From Phaffia rhodozyma (taxonomy: Eukaryota > Basidiomycota > Tremellomycetes > Cystofilobasidiales > Mrakiaceae), in contig JACGZH010000003.1 of assembly GCA_014706385.1 (NCBI GenBank), positions 372,001 to 436,000 of the forward strand: a stretch of 64,000 bases of DNA. The letters are read 5' to 3'. A model generated the notes under the pieces. It was not told the origin of the DNA. It worked only from the letters and a program-made list of their open reading frames with translations, and searched no databases. Positions 1 to 10,314 of this stretch are shown here, piece by piece; position 1 is the stretch's first letter; the number at the start of each line of letters is the position of its first letter. The position numbers and the translations under genes are program-made.

Positions 1-340
1 CAAAGAGAGGAAATGATGTCACGAAGCAAAGCTTAGTTTGATTAAGGGAATCCGATGAATAGTTGATACTGCTACAAATGAATGAGATGGATGTAGGAAA
101 GGAAACTGTAAATTGAGCGAGCGAAAAGGGGAGGGGATAGATAGATCGAAGAACAGGCAAAAGAGAAAACGGAGGCAAGGAGAGGGCGAGAACGTCTAGT
201 GGACAGAATAGAGAAGCGTTCGATGCAACAAACGTCTTGATGACGGTAGGAGGAAGGAAGGAAACCCAAGAGGACGAAGGACGAAAAGAAGGAAATAACA
301 AGATGGCCAGATCAATCAACGGCTCCTCATTCTTTTCTTG
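1..340. other. 3' flank, no gene seen
   Basis: This stretch lies downstream of the minus-strand Cid1-like gene. It is purine-rich on the plus strand and holds only short overlapping frames without recognisable protein character. It is most likely 3' UTR and spacer. Confidence 0.5.
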
Positions 341-2910
341 CTACTTGTCCGACTTTTCTCGTCGCCTGCCTCCTCCTCGTCCGCCTCCGCCACCTCTAGA
401 ATCATGTCTCACACCCTGCCTCATCGTAGCGACGAATCTAGGCTGACAGACCTCTCTGAGGAAGGAGCCGCCTTGTTCAAGAATATGGTAGGCCCTGGCG
501 AACTCTTCCTTTAGCAAGATAGCTGTGGGCACGTTGATGACACCTGTACAATTCTGATTGAATGCGATGGAAGGAATGTCGGCCAGGCAAGTCAGTTGTT
601 TATCACGCTAGAGAAAATGTACTAGCCAAGGAAAGAGATAAACCTTGTCGATGATGAATGGATCCTGAACGACCAACGCGTCGTTAATCCACCTCGAATG
701 TGGGATCTGTGCGGCTAACTGACGTTCCCTCTCCCTAGTTTCTTCATCCATTCTCTCCAGTTCATCCTTAGTTGCCGCTGCTGCAGCCTGGCCGAAGGGA
801 AACTCTCTACGGACTGTTCCACCGTGCAAGACGCTGCTAAGACATCTACTCCAATCCCAAGCCCTCACAGCCGATTCCACCCCCACGGCAGGATCGATAT
901 TTATTCGTGGCGATTGTTCGCCGTACCATTGGAAAAATCGTTTGACAAGCTCACCCACATCGACTTGCAAGTTTAGATCCTTCCATTCGTCGACCTCCTC
1001 CTGAGACATTCCTGGCATATCCGGCCCGTCCTCCTCGCCCGCTCCGCTTTCCCGGCCGACGGGGGCAAATGTAGTGTCTAGCTTGTCGGCCTTGTCTCTT
1101 TTAAGAAATCCTCTGATCCAAATCTCAGCTGGAGGCACGCCTAATCGATCGATCAACTCGGGTGATTGCAGATTGGGTAGAAGTTGACAAGATTGCATAT
1201 ATGATACGCAGAGCAGGTTGAGTGTATATGAAGAGAACGTCGGATGACCACTTCGGCCGGAGCTGTCAAGTGCAAGACAGAACGAGGGAAGAAAGAGATA
1301 GCTTTGAGCCTCTTGCAAGTTGTTTCTGCGTGGGAAGAAACCAGCCACTTACGCGTCATTGATCTTTCTCGATTTGGCCCAATGCTTGACGGCATGCAAC
1401 AGCGGCCGGAGCGTATACGGCGCGAGAAGGCAGTATGAGAGAATCAACGATGTGTTGTACACTCCGCCTAAATCATTCACACTTCAGAAACGAGGCGAAG
1501 AAGAAAAGGTCGAGGCGCGATGTGAGATGGAAGACTATAAGAGAATCTGATGGTCAATGTGAAAATGAGATACTTACTTCATGTCAACCTCGATGTCCGT
1601 CGTGGGATCCCGAAACTTCACTATAACATGGACGAAGGAGAAGGCACCAAATGAACAATGTTGAAAGATCAATGGACAGGTGAAGAAAAAATACACGTAC
1701 CTATAGGTGTCTTTGCGAAGGCGATAGCGGTGACGTCCATCATACCTCCTTTTGCTTTAAGCATGTATGCCAAGTCGTACATGTTGTAAATTGTATTTCC
1801 TTTTGGCTTCTTGGTGAGATCGAAGTTTCGATAACCTTGCGGGTGCTCTTGGTCCTAGATGAGGCCAGCGGATCGGAGAGAAAGGAAAAAGTCAGACAAA
1901 GAAGGGTAAGAGAGGTAAGAGGGGCGAGAGAAGCAAGAAGATGGAAACGTACAACTACACACAGATCCATATCACTCTTATCTCCATCTACTCCGATGGC
2001 CGCACTTCCGAACACGGCGACTTTGTATTGACTTCCGAATCGAGACACAGCTCTGCACACTTTTTCTAAAGTTCTTTCTCTTGATCTGACGGTTGCCCTG
2101 GAGGGGACTGAAGCCTAGAGAGGTGATACAAGCACGTTGTTCTCAGTGAGCTTGGTGAGAGTAGAATATGTAAAGCAAGGAAGGAAAACAAACCTCCCAA
2201 CTCTTAAGAATCTCCCGATGCAGATCACTACCGTCGAGGTTGATAACCTGAGCAGGTATTGATGTTCTGGGATCAGGTGTACGGTAGTAGGACGAAGGAA
2301 TCGTAGGATGTCTGTAGATGACGCTCTCTGGCGCGCTGGGTGGATTGTTTAGACTACTCGACTTTGAGTTTCGGAGCTCTCTCGAGACACCTTCCATGTT
2401 GATTTGAGCAGAAGAAAACGCTCGTTGCTGCTGAACAGACTGTTGCCGTGAAGCTTCTTGCTTGGTTGACGAAGGCGCACGGGGTGTCGATATCGGGGCT
2501 GAATCGTTCGCAGCGGCCGCGTGGCGACGAGCTTTGGAAGAGAGAGAGAGGCGACAACAAAACAGAAAACAAACCAAGATCGTAGCATGTGAGTGAGTAA
2601 GGTAAGAGAAGCCAGACCTCAGCACGTTCAACGCTCGGCCTGTGAAATGAACTACCTCGAAAGAGCAAAAGCACGGTCAAGACCGGACGGGAGAAGGAAT
2701 GATAGACCAACCTCCTTTCGACTTTGATGATTTCCCTTTAGACTCTCCTCCTCCCCCTCCCTCCTTACTCTTGCCTTCTAATACGGTCTGCTTTGGAGAA
2801 ACGGGGGAGCGAGAGGAAGAAGCCAATGTAGTTTCAGAAGTGACGATGTCTGCTGCCGACTGAGGCCGAGTGATCCGGACGGATCCTGAACGGACTTTGT
2901 GCTCGGTCAT
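341..2910 (-). CDS. Cid1-family poly(A)/poly(U) RNA nucleotidyltransferase
   Basis: This is a non-canonical poly(A) polymerase or terminal uridylyltransferase of the Cid1/PAPD family, adding nucleotides to RNA 3' ends. Reading down the minus strand, a Ser-rich N-terminal region is followed by the nucleotidyltransferase signature VFGSAAIGVDGDKSDMDLCV (about 2020-1960), giving the GS motif and two catalytic aspartates. A third is expected from the IEVD segment near 1580. The helix LLHAVKHWAKSRKIND near 1380 and the PAP-associated region (SAYTLNLLCVSYMQS, near 1210) follow. The C-terminus is an RGG-like Gly/Arg run ending at 341. Exons join with GT-AG introns, for example FIIDK to RDKQL near 640-605. 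The start is uncertain: 2910 is the first in-frame ATG, but the frame stays open to an acceptor near 3155, so an upstream exon, possibly with a mitochondrial presequence, may exist. Cytosolic versus mitochondrial role is undecided. Confidence 0.85.
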
Positions 2911-4092
2911 TGAGCTTGTCGAAGATTGACGAGCGGACGAATCGGACTGTCCGTTAGTGTGTGCGTTAGTAGTCAAGGTGTTGACGGTCGAAGAGGAAGA
3001 AGAAGTGATAGTCTGTCGTTGTTTGGACACGTTGGCCAAAGTTCGTTTAGGCAATATGAATCGAAAGGGTCGGAGGGCAGGGCCTCCTGTGAGCCTTTGG
3101 GCGTTGGCGAGAATGGTGAAGAGGATGAGGTCGGGGGGAGGGAAGGACAAGCCTGAGGGAGAGAGAGGAGAGAACGAACAAGGAGAAGAACGTCGATACG
3201 ACAGAGGACCACCAAGTCGACTGAATGAGAGGGATCGATTGTTACTAGATGATCTGATCTGTTCGATGGGGAAGAGAGAGAGAAAGCAAAGAAGGTGACT
3301 GGAAGGGAAAATAACAAAAAAAAAGCCGCACAGATTTTCCTTCCCCTTAGAGATTTAGACTAGGAAATTCTATTAGGGAGTGTGTAGGGAAGACTACAAA
3401 GGTTTTCTGATACTCTGTGTTCTCTCATGCTTCTCCGCAGAATAACCTTTGGGGATCAGAGTCTTTGACGGTATCAGACATCTATCAGCAAGGTTCTCCA
3501 ACTTACCAGAACGATTAAGCTAGCATACTGATGAGCAGTAGAACGTGTTGCTAGAAAAGATATCGCCCTGTGGTGGAGTCTGCGAGTGTATCATGAATCC
3601 CGCCACAAACCACACCGACATCAAAATCTACTTCATACGACCTACTTCAGACAGATTTACACTTGTTTCATATGATTCCATGCTAGATCATGGACATCAT
3701 GTCGATGAACGTGATGACGCGATGTGCGCCAACCTCCGAGCAACTTTGTATCCAAAGATGGTGCAGCCTGTATCGTTCTCGGTGATCCGATCTAGCCAGG
3801 ATGGCCGTCCGGTCACAGAGCCCGCTCTTCTCCAGCGCGCACCCTGTCTGAACGACTGGCTCTTGTGGAAACAGCCCATCAAACTGCCGTTCTTTAGAAG
3901 AGTTGCCCGTCGGCACCCAGCATGTGCCAAACAACGCCCCTAGAGGGTCGGTTGGTTACGGCTTGTAGCAAATCTTACGTAATCCACCAATTTCGCTAAT
4001 TTTTGGGTCAACTTCTTTTTGACTTTCTTTCTGCTTTCCCTTCTCTCCGCCCATACTCGGAATCCTTCGTTTGAATTAGATCTGGAAGTATC
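2911..4092. other. Divergent spacer with possible upstream exon and one orphan open frame
   Basis: The spacer separates the minus-strand Cid1-like gene from the plus-strand gene at 4093. The Cid1 frame remains open from 2910 to about 3155, where a CCCTCAG acceptor occurs, so part of this stretch may be coding. A plus-strand frame of 132 codons (3545-3943) is open from an ATG, but it matches nothing I recognise and lacks a clear promoter or codon character. A pyrimidine-rich run just before 4093 fits the leader of the next gene. Confidence 0.4.
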
Positions 4093-7043
4093 ATGGCACC
4101 CTCGATCGCAACTCCGCTTCTTCTGGCCTCGTACTCTCCTCCGGTTGTGAAATCCTCAAAGACATCTTCCTCTAAACAGCCCGTCAAGGTCTCCTCCGTT
4201 CAGCCGGTGGGTGCTGGAGCATCGAGCAACAAGCAAAAGGGAAAGAAGTCGACCAGCGGACCTATCCACCAGCTTGCCGTCGCCGTCAATGGCGAGGGTG
4301 TTTGGAGATACGACGTAAGTTGTTCCTCTAAGCTGTCGTTCTTCTCAGGACCTGTCACTCATCAACAGCTCTCCTTCCTCTCTTGTAAAGATTGCCGCGC
4401 TTAACCCGGTCTGGTCCCATACTGTGCCCCCCACGACAACCTTTGCTACCGCGCCCGTCTCGATATACAACCCTGCTGGAGATATCACCACCCTAGTAGC
4501 ACTTGACCAGCATGAAGATCTTGACTCTGAGCTCGCTCGTCGGACCGTTTGGTGCTGGCGAGGAGAACAGGACAAGGAGACCCTTGAGGTTTGTCCGTTT
4601 CATGGCCTCACTGCACCTTGATGTCTTCTTCTAAAAATATACAATCTTCTACACATCCCGTTGTCTTTATAGCTGCCTAGCCCGGTTTCTCGATTGATCC
4701 CTATCCCTTCCAGTCCTGACCATATCCTGGCTGTTCACTCGACTTCAGCCTCTTCTGCTTCCTCCGACTCTTACAGCATCATCTCTCTCTCTTCAACCAT
4801 CGCCGTGTCGGCCCTCAACGTCACCTCAGCCTCATCGACCAAATCAAGATCCTCTCCCACGTTCGCTTTCTTGCGCCCTAGATGGTCTTGTGCTTTCGCA
4901 TCCTCGACCACATCCTCTGTGTCGACAAGTCAAGGGGCTGGTGACGTGTTTGTAGAGGTCTTCCCGGAAGGACTCGTCCGACTGTCAATCATAGCTCCTT
5001 CGGGTTTATCTGGAGAGGGAGTTCAGCCGATCAACTTCAAGACTGAAAAGGAGTTCACTATCACTGGACTCAAGAAGGAGGAGTTAGTTACTGAAGCTGT
5101 CTTGCTTCAGACCGGCGTCATGCAGGTTCTTAGTGAGTTCCTTGCTCATTTGATTTGCTTTTCTATCTACTTGTGTTCTTTTCTCTATCATGAAGATTTC
5201 TGTGTGATCTAACTATCATCCACCCTATTTTTTCAATTCACCCAAAGCTTCTCACTCTCATCTGCATACTCTTGCGCTCAGCATGAATTCACTCAAGCCA
5301 ACCTTGGTCCCTCACACCTTCCCCTCCACTCCGGCACCAAGTTCGCCTTCTCACCCTCGAAACACCACCATCCTTCGCCTACCAGGTCGATCGACCTCAG
5401 CCTACACCCTTCTCTTTTCCACTCAATCAATGCAAGTTCACTTGGTAAATCCTATTTATCCGGCTGTTATCTCTTCCTTCCCGCTCCCTCAGTCAATGGT
5501 CGCTCCTGGGTCAGCGCCGATCGGACTCGAGGCGTTTGCCTATGAGTTTGCACCGAACGGAGCTGGCGAACGGGTCATCTTCGTCGCTCGAAGAGGATCA
5601 GACAATGGAGGAAAGATTAGCGTTTGGGTGAGTGATGTCAATGGAGGTGAAGTTGCCGGACGAGCATCAGCCGGGGGACTGTCGGATGTTTTGTTCGCTG
5701 CTCAGCGCACTGCCAAGGTCCTTGTTCCTGTGTCTACTGCTCAGACTGGTTCATTCTCATCGACGGCTGGTTCTATCAAGTCTCGAAGGGTTTCTTCTTC
5801 GGCCGGTGCGGCGGGATCCTTTTCGTCATCGTTGTCAGGCAACCAACCGGCCGAGCCGTTTCACGAGTTACTCCCTCGACTTCGGTCGATTCTGTTGACT
5901 CATCAACAGCATGGCACATGGGAGTCACCCGCTGAAATCGCAAACGCTGTTGAGAAAGTTTGGGTGGAGGCAAAGTCAGCAGAAGAATCTCGGTTGGCTC
6001 AGAGCCACGAGCGAGTGCGACAGGAGTACGAGCTTCAGAAGGCTGCTTTGCCCGAAGAAGTTCAGAGGAACCCAGAAGAGCTCGCTAAACGGCTGACAGT
6101 TCAACTCCGACCCTGTCCTGCCGTTATTCTCCCGGCCCCTGTGGCCAAGGGATTGCTTCAGTTGGTTTTTGTTGAGTGCAAGTCGATGCCAAAGGAAGCG
6201 TACCCGAGCAAGTTGATTACTCAGCTCATTCAACGGCTCATGGTCTCCGAACACATGTTGCCTGGTGGATTTTCCCAAGCTCTTCTCGCTAGAGGCGATT
6301 GGTCAAACATCATGCTCCTCATCAGGGATCAGTCTGCTGAGTTGTCACCTGCCAAGTTGATCGGCTTGTTGAACGTCATCATCGATGGTCAAGCTCAACC
6401 TACCGAGCTCGCCTCGGGAAGATTACCATCGGTCTCGAGGTTGGTCTTGGATATCGGCAGGTTCGGTGTCAGACCGAACGAGTCCGCTTGGAAGGACGCC
6501 GTATTGGGTCTGGGAATGAACAGAGTTCCGAGATGTTTGGAGGCGATCGAGGATATCTTGAGTGTCATTGCCGATCCCTCAGCTGGTCGAACCGACTTAG
6601 GAGGTCTCCCCCAAGTGGCCAACGTATGTCTTTCCTTTTTCTTGTTGACATTCATTCTTCTTTCTTATTCCGAAAAGATGAGAGAAAGCTGATTCTTGAC
6701 ATAAATTCACAAACACACACAGATTGTTCCGTTCACCACTCTTCTTTTAGACACATACCTACTCACTCTTCTTTCTTTACCCTCCGCTCCTACCACGCTC
6801 TCCCGGATTCAAGCCTACCTACAAGCTCACACCTTGATCCAACGGGAGCTCGAACTCGCCCAGGCAAACTTTGACGGTGCCCTTCGATTGATCAGGTCGG
6901 CCGAGACAGAACGACGAAAATTGGCGGCTGCAGAGGGGGAGAAGAATACGTTGTCGAGAAGGGGAGGAAGAGGAAGAAAGGAGGCCATCAAGAAGTTTGG
7001 AGAGATGGAGGGTCCGTACAGGCTCGAGACGTTCGATCTTTGA
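4093..7043 (+). CDS. Large beta-propeller-like protein, possibly NOL11/Utp8-like ribosome biogenesis factor
   Basis: I do not firmly recognise this protein. Five or more exons splice cleanly: ATG 4093 to a GTAAGT donor near 4313; an exon from near 4392 to 4588; an exon from near 4672; a join at the GTGAGTTCC donor near 5133 to an AAAG acceptor near 5249, which opens a frame of over 450 codons; then a final exon from about 6722 to the stop at 7043. The first half is Ser/Val/Thr-rich with repeated strand-like segments, as in a degenerate WD propeller. The second half is helical (HERVRQEYELQKAALPEEV; PAKLIGLLNVIID). It ends in a basic Arg/Lys stretch (RRGGRGRKEAIKKFGEM), which fits a nucleolar protein. 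The domain order, propeller then helical repeat, recalls NOL11/Utp8 of the small-subunit processome. That is a suggestion only; existence of the gene is much surer than its function. Confidence 0.72.
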
Positions 7044-7602
7044 AACCAAAAAAAGAATTCCTACCCGGAAACAAAAAAGAAGAGAAAGAACGAGAAGGTT
7101 TCCGTCTCTTTGTTGGATACATGTTGTTTTCCTTTCGTTCCGCCTTGACTCTTCTCTTTCACTCATCTCTTTATCGCACATCTCACCACCTTTCAGTCTT
7201 TAACGTCTTATTTGAGGAACACGATCCCTTGGGAGTCTTTTTTGAGACAAGTGTTTCTTCCTGACTTCTTTTTTGTCCTATCTCCTTTTATCATCTCTCT
7301 TGCTTTCTATCTGGTTTGTTTTCTTGAATGTGTTGTGAATGAATTGTTTGACTCTTTCCTCTGTCCACTCTTCCTGAGAGATCAACAACATGTCACAAAG
7401 ACCGCTGATGGATGAACAGAGAGTTGTGAACTACACCTCACAAACATCTTCCCGATCTCTTTCAAGTCTAATCAAAGCGACGATCGAGCAACCTCACTTC
7501 CCGTTTGTAACAAATGAGACACGAAAAGAGAAAGTAAGATAGAGAAAACTGAGAGGCTTCGCTCATTCATACTAAATAGAGACAAGATGGAACCTGGTAC
7601 GT
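7044..7602. other. Convergent 3' spacer
   Basis: This spacer lies between the 3' ends of the propeller-like gene and the casein kinase 2 beta gene. It is T/C-rich on the plus strand with scattered short frames and no recognisable gene. It probably holds both 3' UTRs. Confidence 0.5.
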
Positions 7603-9812
7603 TTAAAAGATTTCCAATACAGTGACTTCAGTCTCAACCGACTGGGTCTTCTCCATCCCCTGAGTCATTCTTCCTGCTACTGCCGCTTTCCTCGAGGCGG
7701 TGAAGAACCTCGGAGCCGCTTCATTCGGCGTGTCTAGCGCATCGTCGGAGTCAGAATCACCGGCCGTGCCTTCGGTTTCGGAGGCAGAAATAGCTGAATC
7801 AGTGAATCGAGGGTGGTATGATGCTTCGCAGGGGAACGTTCGGGGTACCGAACGTTTCGGTCGAGAAATGATTGTCGAGACGGGGGGAGAGGGAAGAGCG
7901 CCTTGGAGGGGGAGAGCAGCGAGCGGTAAAGCAAGGGCATTTTTGATAGGGGCTGTAGAGCGAAAGAAGAAATCATACAAGGAGAAATGTCAAAACTCCG
8001 CTCAAGGCTGAAAAAGAAAAGGCATCAAAAGGATGAGGAGAACTGAAAGTACGTACCAGCCGCGTTTTTTGAAGCGACTCCAGCTCCTCCTTCTTCTTCT
8101 TCCTCTTCTTCGCTTTCCTCTTCTGGCTCTTCTTCGTCCTCTCCCTCGAACAGATCACCCTTCTCTCCTGTCGGCTTCCCTTTACCATCCTCGTCGTCGT
8201 CGCCATCTTTACCATCTCCCCCAATCCACCGACCTCGCCAATCGACCTTGGCCAACTCTTCCCATGTTCTCGGTCTCTCTCTCAACCAGGCCATCCTTGG
8301 CCCACTCCTTGCTCGTTCGCTCACTCTAAAACCATAGATCCGCTTTTGGTACACTTCTCCGAACGCAGGTTTCTGACCTCCGTACGGATCAGGGTTTCGG
8401 CTCTGCTCTGTCAGTCGATGAGACGAAGGCGAAGCAGGCGCATTCGGATTTGTTGAAGACACGAGCGAAGGTTGAGCCGGATGAGGATAGAAAGGAGTAG
8501 GGAAGAGATCTCGGTAGGTTTGGTAGAACAGATGAGGGAACGTCGTTCCGAAGAAGGCACCTGCAAAGGACGCGTATCACACGATAACAATCAACACCTG
8601 CTACCTTATATGAGGAAAGCAGAAAGACAGACCGACCATCGACTCCTTGGAACCGTGAGCTGGGAGGACTGTAGATATCTCCACAGTTGGGGCAATATAA
8701 CTTGACAGTGTCTAGCCCTGGCTGATCGGATCGACCACAGGGGACAACGGCGGTCGCATGGCAGTGGACTCGTGGGCACGCACCGAATGTCTTGATAGAC
8801 TATTACACGATCAAAAACGAGTTTCGGACCGATAGGCCGTTAACTGGTTGCTCTTGTAATTAGACAAATAGGAAGAAGAGCGAACCATAGATTGCAAACC
8901 CTGTCGGGTAAGAATGTATCGTTGATGGACGAGTCCGTAGAGCAACTCGGCGGAAGACTCAATGATGGACACGTCCGGGATCTTGAGGGAGTCCTCCTCT
9001 GTTGAATGACACGAAAAACGATGATTCTCCGATAAGAGAAGGCGACGAAACATTCGATAGAGGGAAACCTAAGAGAAGACCTACCAGGCTCGACGTCGAG
9101 CACCATTTCCAAAGCTTCCTTCCAGAACGGAACCATGCTCTGAAGGCCTGATGTAAGTGAATTGTGTACGCTGTCAGTCGTGACGTCCATGAAAGAGCGT
9201 GGAACCGAGAGTTCTATACATCTAGGCAAGCTGCGATCTCCTTAATAAGGAGAAGATGAAAGCACTGGTAGAAGGTACGCACCTGTCAGGTTGAAGTCAT
9301 CTTCGATGAAGTCCTCGGCTACTTCACAGAAATACTCGTGTCCGGGAAGGGAGCAGAACCAAGTCTGAGGAGAAATTAATCAAGAAAAATGTGAATCCGG
9401 ATGAAACCCCCTTGCTTACGAGTCTGCTTGTCGTTCAAATAATGATCAAACGGACAAGAAGACTTGAAAAAAAAGGGATGCTAAGCTTACAATCCAAGTG
9501 AGCGTGCTGGTCTGACCAGAGCTAGCTTGTGAGCTCGAGGCTTTTAGGAGACGACGATAGGATGATATCGTGAGGAACGAGAAGCAACGAGCAGAGCAAA
9601 AACGAGAGATATCAAAAGACAACACAAAAGATGAGCTTGTTTTCAATCAAAACTGATTCATTTTGAAGCGATCCGACAAAGGAAACAACCACGGGTACGG
9701 AGGTCTACAGGACAAAGAAGTAGATAGACTTGGAAAAACGATAGATGAACATCGAAAACGAACCATAAGTCTCTAAGAAATCCTGCTCTGCCTGTCTGTC
9801 GTAGTCGTCCAT
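7603..9812 (-). CDS. Casein kinase 2 regulatory (beta) subunit
   Basis: This is the regulatory subunit of the CK2 tetramer, which dimerises through a zinc ribbon and docks the catalytic alpha subunits. The N-terminus [17 protein letters not shown] starts at 9812. Later exons give [18 protein letters not shown] and [14 protein letters not shown], then [18 protein letters not shown], hallmark CK2-beta segments. The zinc ribbon has CPRVHC and YCPNCGDIY, followed by [19 protein letters not shown]. After the conserved core the protein extends well beyond the usual length. The extension includes a strongly acidic tract ([17 protein letters not shown], near 8120-8080) and a Ser/Pro-rich tail ending at 7603, reached by splicing across about 8050-7960. 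The acidic tail could itself be a CK2 substrate. The gene has at least seven exons; the tail exon junction is less certain than the core. Confidence 0.93.
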
Positions 9813-10314
9813 GTTCGAATAGAGACGGTGAGGGCTAACTGATGAGAGAAAGCGCTTCTAATACTGATGAGAGCTTGGTCAGTGTTGGTAGTTTGATAGA
9901 GAGACCGAGGAAGAGCGGTAGGAGAAGATTAGCTGTCTAGGATATTTGAATCATAAATGAATGGAAGCTATCTTCCGCTCAGATGCGCAGCAGCCGTCTT
10001 TCATATCATTTTTGGCTCTTTTTTCGCGTGTTTTTCCATGCGCTTGGGCCGACTTTCGTATCTATCTGGCTGTTCCTGATTTTTTATTCCTGTTCCTGGT
10101 TCCGTTCCTGGTTCTATTCCTGATACCGTTCCTGGCGGTCCCTGCCTCATCACCGCGTCCATCGATCAGACCTTCACCCACACCCACACATATCCTACTC
10201 CATCTCACATCATACTCAGAACCAAGACCGTGCAAACATTTAAACACAGACACAGATCATAAGGATCAAGATCTTATCATATCTCCTCCTCAAGCTCTGT
10301 CGACCCGGGAAACC
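9813..10314 (+). other. Divergent promoter and leader, with a TTCCTG-type tandem repeat
   Basis: The 5' region is shared by the CK2 beta gene (minus) and the kinase gene (plus). Between about 10084 and 10145 an imperfect 12-bp unit beginning TTCCTG recurs about five times. The plus frame is open through it from an ATG at 9961, but the composition (runs of Leu, Phe, Pro, Val) looks like translated leader, so the start at 10315 is preferred. If 9961 were used, the kinase would gain a hydrophobic N-terminus. Confidence 0.4.
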
